The notes beneath the pieces are model-generated. The model was not told where the DNA came from and ran no database searches. It worked only from the letters and a program-made list of their open reading frames with translations. Shown here in pieces: positions 48,565 to 59,906 of a DNA stretch of 64,000 bases; position 1 is the first letter of the stretch, and the number at the start of each line of letters is the position of its first letter. Both the position numbers and the translations under genes were made by a program. The DNA comes from Basidiobolus meristosporus CBS 931.73 (Eukaryota; Basidiobolomycota; Basidiobolomycetes; Basidiobolales; Basidiobolaceae): the NCBI GenBank assembly GCA_002104905.1, contig MCFE01000357.1:23900-87899 (forward strand), read 5' to 3'.

Positions 48565-49795
48565 ATGTCGAACAAGACCGTATGCGTCACCGGAGGTACT
48601 GGCTATCTGGCTAGGTAAAGGAGATTTGGCATGTCTGATCGTATTTTCGGGATTTCTCACCTGGTTAATCATAGTAAACTCATTGAGATTTTGCTATCGA
48701 GGGGATACAGGGTTCGATCTACAGTGCGTTCGTTGAATAACCAGATCAAGATCGCCCCCTTGAAGAGGTTGACTTCCAAAGGCGACCTCTCTCTCTTCGA
48801 AGCTGATTTGTTGTCGGAAGGGAGCTTTAAAGAAGCCATGGACGGTATGTGTTGTCGCCCACCCTTGCACTGAAGTAAGCCACTGATAGTTGCTAGGCTG
48901 CGAGTGCGTTTTCCACGTCGCCTCACCCATGCATACCTCATACTCGGTAGACGACCCGCACAGCCAACTAGTTGTTCCGGCGGTTCAGGGGACTCGCAAC
49001 GTTATAGAGGAGGCGCTCCGGAGCAAAACCGTAACTACGGTTGTTATGACCAGCTCTGTGGCCGCCATCAAAAGTCAACTCAAGCCGGAGGACTACATTT
49101 TCTCCGAGAAAGTAAGTGTCCCGTAGGAGTCTAACACGCTCGGGCCGAGTGATTCAACCTCGAAAAATAAACCATAGGATTGGAATGAAGACGCCTCCAT
49201 GGAGGTCAGCCCATACTCGTTTGGGAAAACACTCGCGGAGAAGGAGGCCTGGAGATTGGTGGCCGAAAGTAGGATTCGCTTGGTTTCGATCAACCCGTCG
49301 TGCATCATTGGTAAGTGGAGAAAGTGGAGTGTCGGTGGGGCACATTGTTTAGCTAAACCGCGGGTATTTCTAGGTCCTTCGGTTGGAGTCCATCCAGAAA
49401 CAGAGAGCATCGTCCACTTCATTGACCTTCTTGAGGGCCGCTACCACGAGAGCGGAGTTCCTTCCATCGAACTTTGCACCGTCGATATCAAGGATGTGGT
49501 GGAGGCACATATTCGTGCCTTCGAGAATCCCAACGCTTCAGGAAGATACATAGTGTCAAGCGAGCACTCCACTACGCTTCTGGACTGGGCGCAAATCTTA
49601 GGCAGCGACCCACGATTCGCCACTTATCCGCTCCCTACGAAACTCACCGGGGAGAGGCAGAAGAAGTTCCATTATGAAAACCGAAGAGTGCAGGAGGAGC
49701 TAGGGATAAGCTTGGCTCCGTTGGAGGAGTCTTTGAAAGAGGTGGCAGAATTCCTGATCAAATCCCGGGTGATCCATAGTCAAAAGCGCTTATGA
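48565..49795 (+). CDS. NAD(P)-dependent reductase, dihydroflavonol-4-reductase/cinnamyl-CoA-reductase-like
   Basis: Five exons (48565-48614, 48675-48844, 48897-49111, 49178-49310, 49374-49795) predict 329 residues. It is an extended short-chain dehydrogenase. The N-terminal Rossmann motif VCVTGGTGYLA is encoded by exon 1 and the start of exon 2. GYRVRSTVRSLN (NADP-binding Arg), CVFHVASPMHTS, VVMTSSVAAI and the catalytic Tyr-x3-Lys in SPYSFGKTLAEKEAW are present, and INPSCIIGP follows. In fungi such proteins act on ketones, aldehydes or glyoxal-type substrates (Gre2-like); the substrate here cannot be told. The last 63-bp intron is a multiple of three without a stop, so retention would keep the frame. 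Confidence 0.88.
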
Positions 49796-49987
49796 TAGCC
49801 CGGTTTACTTTTATCAAACGTGGTCTTTCTATGCTGCTACGCTGCTGGTGTATATATGTATATGTATGTCTATCTGGATTGCCCAAAGTGCTGATGTGCT
49901 ATCGCTTGTATAGTTAAATACAAATATTTATTTGGTCTCTTTTACATTCTCGTATATAATTTGATATCCAGAGTATTCGCATAGCAG

Positions 49988-50548
49988 TTACAGGGCACAC
50001 GCCTTTACGGCGGAATCCCCCAGGAGTTTCAAATCCAAGTCAACGGCCTTAGTGCACGGTGATGTATTAGACTCGGCAGCAGGCGGTGGAGTAGGCGAGA
50101 TATCAGAGTCGGCCGATGCCGAGGCTTGAGTGGGAGGGCTGACTGTCGCATCGTCTAAGGGTTCATCATCGGCTGGTTTGAGGAGGTTATCTTCAGCCAC
50201 CTCCTTTATTGAGTTGGGTTTGTGATCATGAGATTCGTCATATTCTACAGATAAAGAATAGCTGCGGGAGTCCGGGTACGAATATTCCTCACCAGATCTC
50301 CCAGTTTTGCCGTGGTACCTTGAATCATGGTCATTTCCGTGGTAATCTGCATCAACATCGTCGTTATAACGTGATCCATATTCATGGCGCCGGTCGGGAG
50401 AGTAGTCACTGGTGTCGTAGCCTGAATTATGATGGTCTTGGGAGCGTGCTAATAAACGGTGGTCAATCGCTTGGGAATCAAACGCCACGAACATTGCCGA
50501 GCTGGTGGAGATCAGGAGAGAAAGCGCAGCTGCATTGATTAACACCAT
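49988..50548 (-). CDS. Small secreted His/Asp/Tyr/Ser-rich protein, hypothetical
   Basis: A single exon of 186 residues. The N-terminus (MVLINAAALSLLISTSSAMF) is a signal peptide. A basic site after LLAR could be a processing site. Residues about 35-105 are dense in His, Asp, Tyr and Ser (SQDHHNSGYDTSDYSPDRR, DADYHGNDHDSRYHG). Residues 110-165 are Pro/Ala/Asp/Ser-rich, and the end has two Cys about 19 residues apart that may form a disulfide. No family is recognised. The composition suggests a secreted, disordered, possibly metal-binding or wall-associated protein. It is divergent from the CSC1-like gene. Confidence 0.6.
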   Translation of the reverse strand: MVLINAAALSLLISTSSAMFVAFDSQAIDHRLLARSQDHHNSGYDTSDYSPDRRHEYGSRYNDDVDADYHGNDHDSRYHGKTGRSGEEYSYPDSRSYSLSVEYDESHDHKPNSIKEVAEDNLLKPADDEPLDDATVSPPTQASASADSDISPTPPPAAESNTSPCTKAVDLDLKLLGDSAVKACAL

Positions 50549-50914
50549 TTGTGTTGATTGTTCTTGCCGGGGAATGCTGACATTGTTCAGCTCTTATATG
50601 GTCATCGAAACGTTCCTTGAAACTTCATGTTTATCGCCGTTGTCTCCACAGAAGATTGTATGCAGAGAATGTTGATGGTCAATCGTAGATCAGCCTAAAT
50701 AGAGTAAATTTCACATACTGTGTATTTGGTTGTGTATTGTATTCAGGCAATCTCAATCTCCATAATGCTCCTTGAGTAACATATAATTCCGATAACAAGT
50801 GGGTGAGGTTGTGAATTAATTTCTTGTTTTGTCCCACCCAAGGCGCAATATTTGTATGGGAACTTGCCAAATTATCTGGTTCACATTCGCTCTGCCCTCT
50901 TACTCCTCACTTGA

Positions 50915-53688
50915 CGGTTGAAAGCAAAGCTGTCTCAAACTACCTGCAACTCTCATTCAGTGCTCTGCTCCATAGCAGAAGCACTGAAAAAACTTTTCCC
51001 AACTCTGGGACGGGAGCTGTCAAAGGCACACGGCAATTCCCAAGCTCAAGCTAACAGCACGCCGGCCCTTGAGGTCCAGCTATTAATTACCGCCTGCTTT
51101 GGGGTACCCCTTTTCTTGCTTTTTTGCCTGCTACGTAGAACGTGGCACTCCATGTACACGCCCAGATCGAGATTGCGAAGGTAGGTCCCTACAAATTCAT
51201 GGTTGCTTGGCGCACACCTTAAATCCTCCCTCCCAGAAATGCTCCACCGCCACTGCCCGTCTCCTTCTTTGGTTGGATCTTACCCGTACTACGCTATCCT
51301 CAACATGATATGGTTGAACGGGTTGGTTTGGATGCCGTCATGGTAAGAAACTGCCTTCATATCATGAGCCCGACTGTTGGCATTGATGGTTAACCTCTGC
51401 CTTGCTTTAGTTGCTCAAATTCCTTGAGATGGCCTTTTTGTTGTTCAGTTCTTGTAGCGTCTTTGGAATGATAATTCTGTTGCCCATCAACTATCTCAAC
51501 GCCACCAGCCCGGAAGACGGGGAGCTCTCTCTTTCAGAAGCACTGACCAAGCTTTCCATTCCCAAGGGTTCCAAAGTGTTTGCGGCCCACTCTGTGTTCA
51601 CCTGGGTGTTTTCGCTGCTGGCCTTATATTTTCTTCATCGAACCTACGAGCAATATGTCTCCCTACGATGGACGTATCTGATTGGGGTGTCGAGATCGGT
51701 CAGTGGTAGATCGGTCATGGTCACGGCGATCCCGGAAAAACTAAGATCAAATGCGGCGCTTCGTGATTTCTTCGACAAGCTGAATGCAGGGCCGGTAGAG
51801 GCAGTCCACATCTGTCCACAACTACAAGAACTGCCTCGGATCCTCAAGAAACGCGCAGACTATCTACGGAAGTTAGAGAAGACGTGTACCGTGTATTGCG
51901 GAAACGGGGCCAAGGAATGGGAAAGGCCTTCTATAAGATTAGGGATATTGGGGCTAATTGGGCAAAGAGTGGACGTAATCGAACATTACCACAAGCTGAT
52001 ACAAAGTTACGATCACTTGGTAAGCAAGGCGAGGTCGTTGAGCTATCCACCTACCACAGTGGGGTTTGTCACTTTTGCTGACCAAAAGAGCGCAGTAAGT
52101 GCCAGGATACGACTGATACGACACCAAGCTTTACTAACCCTGTCCTCAAGAGCGTGATTGCGCAGACATTGACGCACACTCAAGCCTATACCTGTGTCAC
52201 TCAGATTGCGCCTGACCCTCGAGACATACTATGGGACAACCTGTACCGTACTCGCCGTGAAGTGCTGGTCCGCAAAGCGGCCACGGAATTGGTGATCTTC
52301 ATACTGCTGTGTTTCTGGACTTATCCAGTGGCCACATTGGCCAGCTGGCTTGGCGTCGATGGGCTACAAAAGGTTTTCCCGTACATCCAGGAATGGATTG
52401 ACCGCAATGCAATCACCCGAGGAATGATATTCAAGCTTCTGCCGTCGTTGTTCGTACTGGTGTTCATGGCGATTGTACCAATCATTCTGGAACGTGAGTG
52501 GCATGTGATATGGTCATGGCCTGGGTCTTGGTTGACTAACTCTCTTCTATATCGGCAGCCCTGATCAGATTCCAGAGAAAGCCCTCGCGCAGTCTGGTTG
52601 AGCTGGCGGTTTTGAAAAAGTATTTTCTGTTCCAACTGATCAACGTCCTCTTGATCTTCACCGTGGCCAGCACCTTTTTCTCCTCCTTCTACGCGATCGT
52701 CGAGAAGCCCACTGACATCACCACCATCCTTGGTCGGCAGCTACCATTGGTACGAGTTTCCTTCTGTCAGCATGCGAGATCTATGCTCCTAACCCGAGTC
52801 TAGTTTGCCCCATTCTTCATCAATTATGTGACCATCCTGGGGCTCGGCTACCTTCCGCTGAAGCTGGTGCAACTGGGCCCAATGATCTTGCTTAGCATTC
52901 GAAGGCTGTATTGCTCTTCTCCCAGGGATTACGCCGAGCTGCTCACGCCAGTCAACATTGATTATGGTTGGGCGTATCCCATCCCCATGCTGGTGTTTGT
53001 GATTGTGCTCACTTACTCGGTGATGGCACCGTTGATCCTTGTGTTTGGAGCGGCGTACTTCTCCATTGCGTATCTATTCCAGAAATACAACTTTCTCTAT
53101 GGTTAGTGGCTTGCGAGTATGAGCTCCCGGGGAGCAAGAATTGACAGTCCTCTTCCACCTTTAGTTTACTTCCGCCGGTTCGAGACAGGCGGCATATTCT
53201 GGCCGGTTGTTGCCAGGAGATTGGTCTTTGGGGTCTTCATCTTTCAGTTGACCATGCTGGGCGTGCTCATTTTGAACAACGCATATGTGTCTGGTTTGTT
53301 GATCGCCCCACTGTTTGTTATCACTGTGGTGGCTTATCGCAGGATTTTTCGCGCCCTGGAAGAGCGTAGCCGGTTTCTCCCATTAGAGCTCAGCGAGTTG
53401 ATAGTCCCGAAGTCGCCAGACGAGTGCACCAATCCAGAACCCATCCCAACCACCGATCTTGATCTACTCGACGACCAATACGAAGCAGCACCTACCAGCA
53501 AAACTGACTACCGAGAAAGCCCGATGAGTCGATGCCCGGGAATCCTCGATGCCAGTGAGCGTACCTATAGCCACCCCGCAATGGTTGGCGTGTTGCCGAA
53601 GCTGTGGTTACCACGAACTATCGTCGGGGTCAAGAATGACTCATCAATTTATGCTACAACAGATGAGAAACATGAGGTCCAATTGTAG
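50915..53688 (+). CDS. CSC1/OSCA-type (DUF221) membrane channel, start unresolved
   Basis: Seven exons (about 50915-51180, 51237-51342, 51411-52094, 52151-52493, 52559-52749, 52804-53101, 53165-53688) give an open frame of about 800 residues. An N-terminal membrane segment (LLITACFGVPLFLLFCLL) is followed by the RSN1 N-terminal region (FFGWILPVLRYPQHDMVERV, LDAVMLLKFLEM), the cytoplasmic domain (SVMVTAIPEKLRS, GFVTFADQKSA, APDPRDILWDNL) and the seven-helix DUF221 core (LPSLFVLVFMAIVPIILE, LGYLPLKLVQLGPMI, YGWAYPIPMLVFVIVLTYSV). The family forms calcium-permeable, osmotically or mechanically gated channels. No in-frame ATG precedes the first membrane segment; a TGA lies at 50912-50914. An additional 5' exon is therefore likely. 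Confidence 0.85.
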
Positions 53689-53774
53689 GTTGGGCTGGAG
53701 CCAGCACCAAACACCAATCAATTAATAGTCTTAATTCAACCTGTATATATACAACACACGTAATAATAAGAATC

Positions 53775-53992
53775 ATGGTATGTACAAGAATATACGAAGA
53801 GGAAGCTGGTCTGTATGTACAAGTATATAGAATCTGCAACCAATAGGCTTAGCACCCAACAGCCAAACGATATGCAACCCGCGTACAATTAAGGACCAAG
53901 GTATCTTTATTACACGAAGAGAAGGCTAGTTTGTATGTACAAGAATATGGAATTTACACTCAATGGGCTTAGCACCTCACCGCCAATCGATA
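53775..53992. repeat. 120-bp tandem duplication covering the 3' end of the APSES gene
   Basis: Two copies at about 53775-53872 and 53895-53992 are offset by 120 bp. They share CGAAGA-GAAGCT, TGTATGTACAAG, GGCTTAGCACC and the reverse complement of the last codons. The gene-proximal copy ends the reading frame as YRLAVRC-stop. The outer copy still reads YRLAVGC-stop but is out of the gene. Confidence 0.75.
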
Positions 53993-54850
53993 CTGCTGGT
54001 TGACGTACTGAAATTCTTGCTTACCGATGATGAATGAAACAGGTGGCTTGTAGATGACTTTATCGGTGGGTCGAGATCCATCATCCACCGAGAGTTGTTG
54101 GAGACACAGACTGGCGTAAATCGCTTCGCTCAGTTGTTGTGGGCTTTCAACAAAGTCATGGTTGAAATCTTCGGTCTTCAGCCGTTTGCTGTGGTGGGTG
54201 GATGAATACAATGGCTCTTTCTCCGCCCAAGCGGGGAAGTTTGGTTTGATGAGGTGGCTCAGTTTGTGTGCAGAGGGGTTAAGATCCCGCTTCCGTTTTG
54301 TGTTCTTCGCAGGGGTCTGACCCGAGAGAGTGGGAGAGGTGGGAGGGCTAACCATGCCGCCTTTGGAGTTTTTGATTCGTCGACGGGCTTCTAGGAGCTT
54401 GTTTTGGCGCTCCTCTAGTGGGACGGGAACTCGTGATAATGAGCCTGGATGGGTGGGGTCGAGCACTTGTTGTAGAAAGCTGGGGCCGAAGATTGGCTCC
54501 AGATCCTCTCGGATGTACCAGCAGGTTTTCGTGGCTAGGTCAAAGGCGCTTTCAAATGGCAGCCAAGTGCCCTGAATCTTCAGGAAGCCGCCGCGGATCT
54601 TTTTCACTTCGGTCGACAGCTTCGTGTTTGTCTCGAGAAGTTTGGTAATCTCGCTTTTCTCTCTCCCCATGGACTTCCAGATGCCAGTCCAGTAGACGTA
54701 CCCAGTCTCACGATCCCACAGTATTGGCTGGTTGAACGCAACATATTCATATACCGGTATGTAGCCCCTCGGGTCCAGGGAAGTGGAATACTTGGCGCAG
54801 TGAACCTGGTGCTTAGCGCAGTTGAAAGGGGTGTGAGCTACCTCAGACAT
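53969..54850 (-). CDS. APSES/KilA-N-type DNA-binding protein, Xbp1-like
   Basis: One exon of 293 residues from ATG 54850. The domain at about residues 25-130 matches the APSES/KilA-N fold: GYIPVYEYVAFNQPILWDRE, GYVYWTGIWKSMG, KIRGGFLKIQGTWLPFESA, and TCWYIREDLEPIFGPSFLQQ. The FLKIQGTWLPFE block and the downstream IR-L-PIFG-F are typical of the group related to yeast Xbp1. Then comes a basic linker with a nuclear-signal-like TKRKRDLNP and a moderately conserved C-terminal part. Likely a nuclear DNA-binding regulator; targets unknown. This is the last intact gene before the right transposon block, about 9 kb from the telomere. Confidence 0.82.
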   Translation of the reverse strand: MSEVAHTPFNCAKHQVHCAKYSTSLDPRGYIPVYEYVAFNQPILWDRETGYVYWTGIWKSMGREKSEITKLLETNTKLSTEVKKIRGGFLKIQGTWLPFESAFDLATKTCWYIREDLEPIFGPSFLQQVLDPTHPGSLSRVPVPLEERQNKLLEARRRIKNSKGGMVSPPTSPTLSGQTPAKNTKRKRDLNPSAHKLSHLIKPNFPAWAEKEPLYSSTHHSKRLKTEDFNHDFVESPQQLSEAIYASLCLQQLSVDDGSRPTDKVIYKPPVSFIIGKQEFQYVNQQYRLAVRC

Positions 54851-54880
54851 GATCACAGGATATTAATCGGAAACCAATGA

Positions 54881-54938
54881 ATCAAATAAGCAGTAACAGG
54901 AGGATAGGAATCAAACAAGCAGTAACAGGAGGATGGGA
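54881..54938. repeat. 29-bp tandem duplication just upstream of the APSES gene start
   Basis: ATCAAATAAGCAGTAACAGG... at 54881-54909 and ATCAAACAAGCAGTAACAGG... at 54910-54938. The nearer copy begins 31 bp upstream of the ATG, in the leader or core promoter. Confidence 0.8.
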
Positions 54939-56125
54939 TGGTTGGGGAAAATGTACAATGTAGAAGATATATCGTGCCCGGAAGGGTGGCCGGGGTATTT
55001 ATATGGCGGCCACAGGTGGAGGTTGGATAGTGTTGGGTGCTTAGCCGATGACGTTAGTGATTGCGGGGTTGCGGAAACAGGTATCAACCCACTCATTGTT
55101 CCGAGGAGGGGAGAGGGGAGAGGAGAGTGGTGTTGGTTCGCGGACCAATGACACCCGAGGATCATGTAGCCCATTGTTTCAGGAACGTGCGAAATGCCTT
55201 CAACCTTCTCGATTGATGGCTCCTTTGGCCCGGATAAGGGGGAGGTCATTCGGTCGAGCTGAGGTCGGTGATTGGAGCAGACCGAGAGCGATTAATAATG
55301 TACCCACCCCTAATCTCGCTCAGGTGACTGGTAATCGAGAAACGCTTGGTTGTTCATAATTCGCGGCCATCATTTGCCATTTGGACAAAAGTGGATTCAG
55401 CCTTGCTTTGAGCTTGAAAGCATGTGCTTGTTGGCTGTTTTCTAGGCATTTTAGAGATATACTTTGCATATGGGCCATGAATCTAACCGTACTAGAGCCA
55501 AAGCATAAGTTATTGATCTCTGTGGTTACGTTGGATGAGACATGAAATATCCTTAATGACTTCAAATAGCATTCGTCCATTATTTATTACTTGGTGACTT
55601 GTGTTGGTTGACCTACAAGTATCTCTAATAGGTGAAGAAGATACCGGCCGCAATCTTGATCTTGTTTGATATGAGTAGCCTGGAACCAGCAATGTGGCTA
55701 TGAACTCTGACAACCGCTTTTACTCAATCAGCCTTTCCTAACCCACCAGCGTTGTTGTAGCGTAATTGTGAATACTAGAAGTAACTTGGTGAACTGAAAG
55801 CGTGCTTCATGCTAATTTTAAGAACAATCAATAACTATGATACTTTTGGTTAATTGTCTGACTTGTATTGGTAAAGGTTTATCAAAGCACCAAGGGTTAG
55901 GGGAAACGGTTGCCAACATGTGGAATCTTTATTTTAGGTAAATCACAGAAGCCTGTGCTACTTTTGCTGCTTTTTACAATAGCATGGATTTGTGTGGGGT
56001 TAGTATGTAGATAAGAAAGAGCAAGTGAAAGGTACCTAAGCCACTACTCAAAAGAAAAAGTGAAAGAGGGAGTGATAAGAATGTGGACCATCAATACTGA
56101 TTGGCATAATACTATTGCAGGATTC
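54939..56125. other. Subtelomeric intergenic region, no supported gene
   Basis: Promoter side of the APSES gene, then AT-rich sequence without a supported frame up to the copia LTR at 56126. Composition shifts from island-like to transposon-like near 55.3-55.8 kb. Confidence 0.4.
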
Positions 56126-56559
56126 TGTTGTAGAAATTTGTAATTCTACCTGAATATTCACCTACATAGTCACTTAGATCATTACCTACAAATCTTAGAG
56201 AATACTGACCAAATTGCTTATTGGGATTTACTTAGAATATTTTCACCAAAACATCAGGTATCCAGAATATGAAAATTCAGTAAGTTGTCCAACCAGCCTC
56301 AAACTTTGCACACATGCTCTTAGGTCCTTGCTAAGCATATCCTATGTGCTTGTTATGCCAAGACTATGTGAAAGTATAAACACTACTTGTACACTCAATA
56401 AATCATTAAGTAAGAACCACAAAATCTTCTTGTACTCCAAGTCACTTCCAATATCTCCAAGACTTTCACAACAGGTTATGAGCCCCAAGCTGTCACTCTC
56501 TGCAATGTCTACCACTGCTATTACTGAAAATTTTCCCTCACTTGTAGAGTTGGATGAAT
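56126..56559 (+). mobile_element. Copia LTR plus first 86 bp of internal region
   Basis: A 348-bp LTR (56126-56473, TGTTGTAGAAATTT...TTTCACAACA) is followed by the primer-binding site GGTTATGAGCCCC and the start of gag (ATG at 56478). Gag stops after about 27 codons, where an inverted LTR of the same family begins. Confidence 0.85.
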
Positions 56560-57946
56560 CTGTTGGAAGTGATTGGGAGAACAAGTAGATAATGTGGTTT
56601 TCACTTAATGATTTATTCAATGTAAAAGTAGTATTTATACCTTTACATGGTCTTGGCATGACAAGCACCCAGAATAAGTTAAGGAAGGTCCCAAGAACAT
56701 GTGTGCAAAGTTTGGGGCTGTTTGGACAACTTTGAGAATTTTCATGTTCTGAGTACCTTGTATTTTGGTGAAAATATTCTATGTATATCCCAACAAGGGA
56801 TTTGGTCAGTATTTCCAAGGCCTTGAAGATAATGATCTAAGTGACTAAGTTAGGTAAATATTTGGGTGGAATTACAAATTTTTAAAATACTCCCACTGAG
56901 CTAAATGCTCATACTGACTAGTCCTAATATTGACCTAAGATATTCAAATGTGTCTCTAGCTAATAGTTTGGTGAATATGTCTGCAATCATTCATTTGAAG
57001 GATAGTAAACTAAGCTAACTAAGTTATTCACTCTAGCTTCACATATGAAATGATGTCTAATATCTATGTGCTTAGTTCTAGCATGAGAGGTTGGATTTCT
57101 ACCTGATTGTATACATCCTTGATTATCTTGAAATAAAGTAATAAGCATTTCTTGACATAGGCCTAAATCTGTAAAAAGCTTTCTTCACCATATTGCTTCT
57201 TTTGTAGCTTCACAGGCTGCCATATACTCTGCCTCTGTGGTGGAAAGTTCTACAGTTGGTTGCTTTCTTGAATTCCATGAAATTGCTCCTTGACAGTAAA
57301 GAAAGGTGCATCCTGTGGTGGATCTTCTGTTGTCCAAGTTTTGTTCCCAATCAGCATCAAAGTATCCCACAAGATCCTGTCCTGAATCCTTATAAGTGTA
57401 TCTTAAGCAGATATCAGTAGTTCCTTTCAGATATCCAAAAGTCCGCTTAACTGCTGCAATATGACCAGATCCATAGTTCTGATTATGCTGGCTGACAGCT
57501 CCCACTAAATATGAGATATCTGGATATGTTCCAAGCATGATATACATCAGACTGCTGACCATAGATTGATAAGGAAAGTCAGGGCTTTCAGATGGCACTA
57601 AGCTCTCCTGATTTGGTTGAGTTTTCACCAAGTTAAGGTTTGTCTCCATTGGGGTAGCTGCTGGTTTACAGTCTTCCATGTTGTACTTCTTTAGAATATC
57701 TTGAATATACTTGGATTGGCATAGGGTGATAGGCTAGATACTTCTGTCTATGGAGAACTTTATCCCTAAGTGGTAACTGAGCTCCACTAGATCAGACATC
57801 TTGAACTCTTTAGATAGGCTGGATTTAGTCTTTTGAATGTTGCTAGGTTATTGACAGCTATAATAAGAGCATCCACATATAGAGCTAATAGAGCTGGATT
57901 TGCTCTATCTGGCTTATAGCATATACTATAATCAGCTTTACTCCTT
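56560..57946 (-). mobile_element. Inverted copia 3' part: LTR (56560-56882), polypurine tract, RNase H and RT
   Basis: The LTR in reverse lacks its outer 20 bp or so (it begins TGTTGGAAGTGATTGGG). CTCCCACTGAGC at 56886-56897 is the reverse of the polypurine region. The minus strand then encodes RNase H (57185-57679: TTEAEYMAACEATKEA, FDADWEQ) and late RT. It stops near 57944, where a LINE has inserted. Frames are broken. Confidence 0.85.
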
Positions 57947-59906
57947 AGGGGGAGACAGTTACCAACAGGTAAAATCTATATTTCAGTTGAAACAAAGAAG
58001 CCAGCACTACAGTTGTAGCCTTGATGCAAGAGTTTGTAGATGAGGGGAGTTTTAGGTAAGTTTACAAGAAGTGAAGATAGTTCTTCAGTGCTCAAGACAC
58101 TGTTCAGTGGGAAGGGGGGTGGCAAGAGGGGTAAGAATGATTTGTGAACAACATTAATGAGGGGAATATGATAAGGATTGATATTCATCATGAAGGGAGT
58201 GTGCTGCTTCAGATATTGCTGCCAAAGATCTGTCAAGTACTTCAGGTAGGCCAGCTTGGGATTTTCTGACTGCAGAATATAGTGAGCAAACTTCTTGACT
58301 TCAGGATCTCCAAGTATAGTTCTCCAGCAGGAGCCAGGTGTAGTGTGGTGTGTTCTCTTCCAGGCCTTGATCAGTGGGTTGTTGCAGTGGTGAAGTCTGA
58401 GATACAATCTGGTTCTAAGGTAGAGTAGTCTGATCTTGTAGGGCATAAACCCAAAAGCACCAAGAATAGCATGTCTGTAGGGGCATTCAGGCAGATGAGG
58501 CACCAGGGATGTAATGGACCAGACTGCAAACTTGTCAAGTTTAGTGCAGTCTCTGGCAGTAAGAGAGAGAAGTGGTAAGCCAAATTCCAGGACAGGGAAG
58601 ACAAACTGCTTGAGTAGAAGGAGGCAGCTGGGAGCTGAAGTTGTAGGAGGAGTTACAGCCAGTAGATTGTGGAATGCTTGTCTTGCCAGGATAATTCTCT
58701 TCTACAGGTGTGCTCCAGAGTCTAGTCCAGTAGGGAGGAAAGGAAAGCCAAGATATGTAGCAGAAACTTGAGCCACTAGAGTGCAGTTGTCTAAGCTGAT
58801 AGGACAACCCAAAGGTACTGTCTTTGCAGTGGAAAGCTGGAGATTATTCTTTTGCAGATACTGTTGGATTGACTGGGAATCTTGTTGCACATTGGAGGAG
58901 GATATTCTGATGTCATCAGCAAAGAGAGTAACCAGGCAGTCCGCTGAGAGTCTTGGGAAGTCATTTAGGAAGATGGCAAACAGTATAGGACCAAGCACAG
59001 AGCCATGAACCACTCCATTAGGAACTGAGAACACAGCTGATAGCTCACTTGGGTGCAGAATTCTTGCTTGTGGATCCAGAAACAGAGACCTGACAAGGAG
59101 GGTGAGGGAGGTACTGGAGAAGCATTGCAACTTGGACCAAAGCAGATTTCTGTCAACTGAATCAAAGGCCTTAGTAATATCAAACAGAACGGAGGGATAC
59201 TTGCACTGGAGAGAGTGATCTTGGCTAAGTGTAACTGCATATTCCAAGGAGAGGCCAGGAACAAAGCCAAACTGTGCAGGGTGAAGCTTGAGGGAGTCAG
59301 AGTAGAGCTCCTGAGCAAGCAGAAGCTCAAACACCTTTCTGCAGGTGGGCAGCAGAGATATTGGCCTGTAGGAGCTAGGATCCAGGTGCTTTCCTTTACC
59401 CTGATACAGTGACAGAAACATTGGCAAAGGACCATTCCTCAGGAGTAGAAAGCTGGGCTGAGCATTGCTGAAACAGTGGAAGCAGAAGAGTAGACATGGC
59501 CTTGGTACTAGTCTTCAGAAGCTCATAGGAGATTGTGTCCACACCTGGAGCAGTAGAGTTGGGAAGCTTCTTGAGCACATTCTGGGCTCTCTCTTGATCA
59601 AGTGCAAGTGGGATTGGCAGAGTCTTGAAGTCAGGATGAAAGCCAGGAGTAGAGTACTGCTTTGTAGAGAAGAAGATGTTAGCCAGCTGTTCTGTTGAGG
59701 GTAACTTCCTGGAAGAGGGCCTCATTGCCCTGTAGAGTCTTGATACTGTTCTTGTTATAGAGTTGGAAGATTGCAGAGGCAAAGAACTCAGAATATGGTC
59801 CCAGAGCTGAGTATGCAGAGAGTGGTGAGTTGCCTTGGAGTGGTGTATGGCTGTCAGGAGGAGTTTCTCTGTTTTTGGGTTAGGGAAACTCAGGTAGCTT
59901 TGCTGC
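57947..59906 (-). mobile_element. LINE (non-LTR) retrotransposon copy 1, 5'-truncated
   Basis: The minus strand runs from 59906 to 57947. Frames 59782-59396, 59427-58702, then 58503-57976 carry RT with SYRPISLLPTCRKVFE, AQFGFVPGLSLE, FDITKAFDSVDRN, VLGPILFAIFLNDF and LFADDIRIS. A Cys/His-poor C-terminal region follows and ends in STEI-stop. The 5' part (ORF1, endonuclease) is missing. The 3' end reads GTCTCCCCCTAA and has no poly(A). It lies inside copia RT sequence, with roughly 50 bp of copia missing at the site. It has a frameshift near 59400 and a TAG at 58702-58704. Confidence 0.88.
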
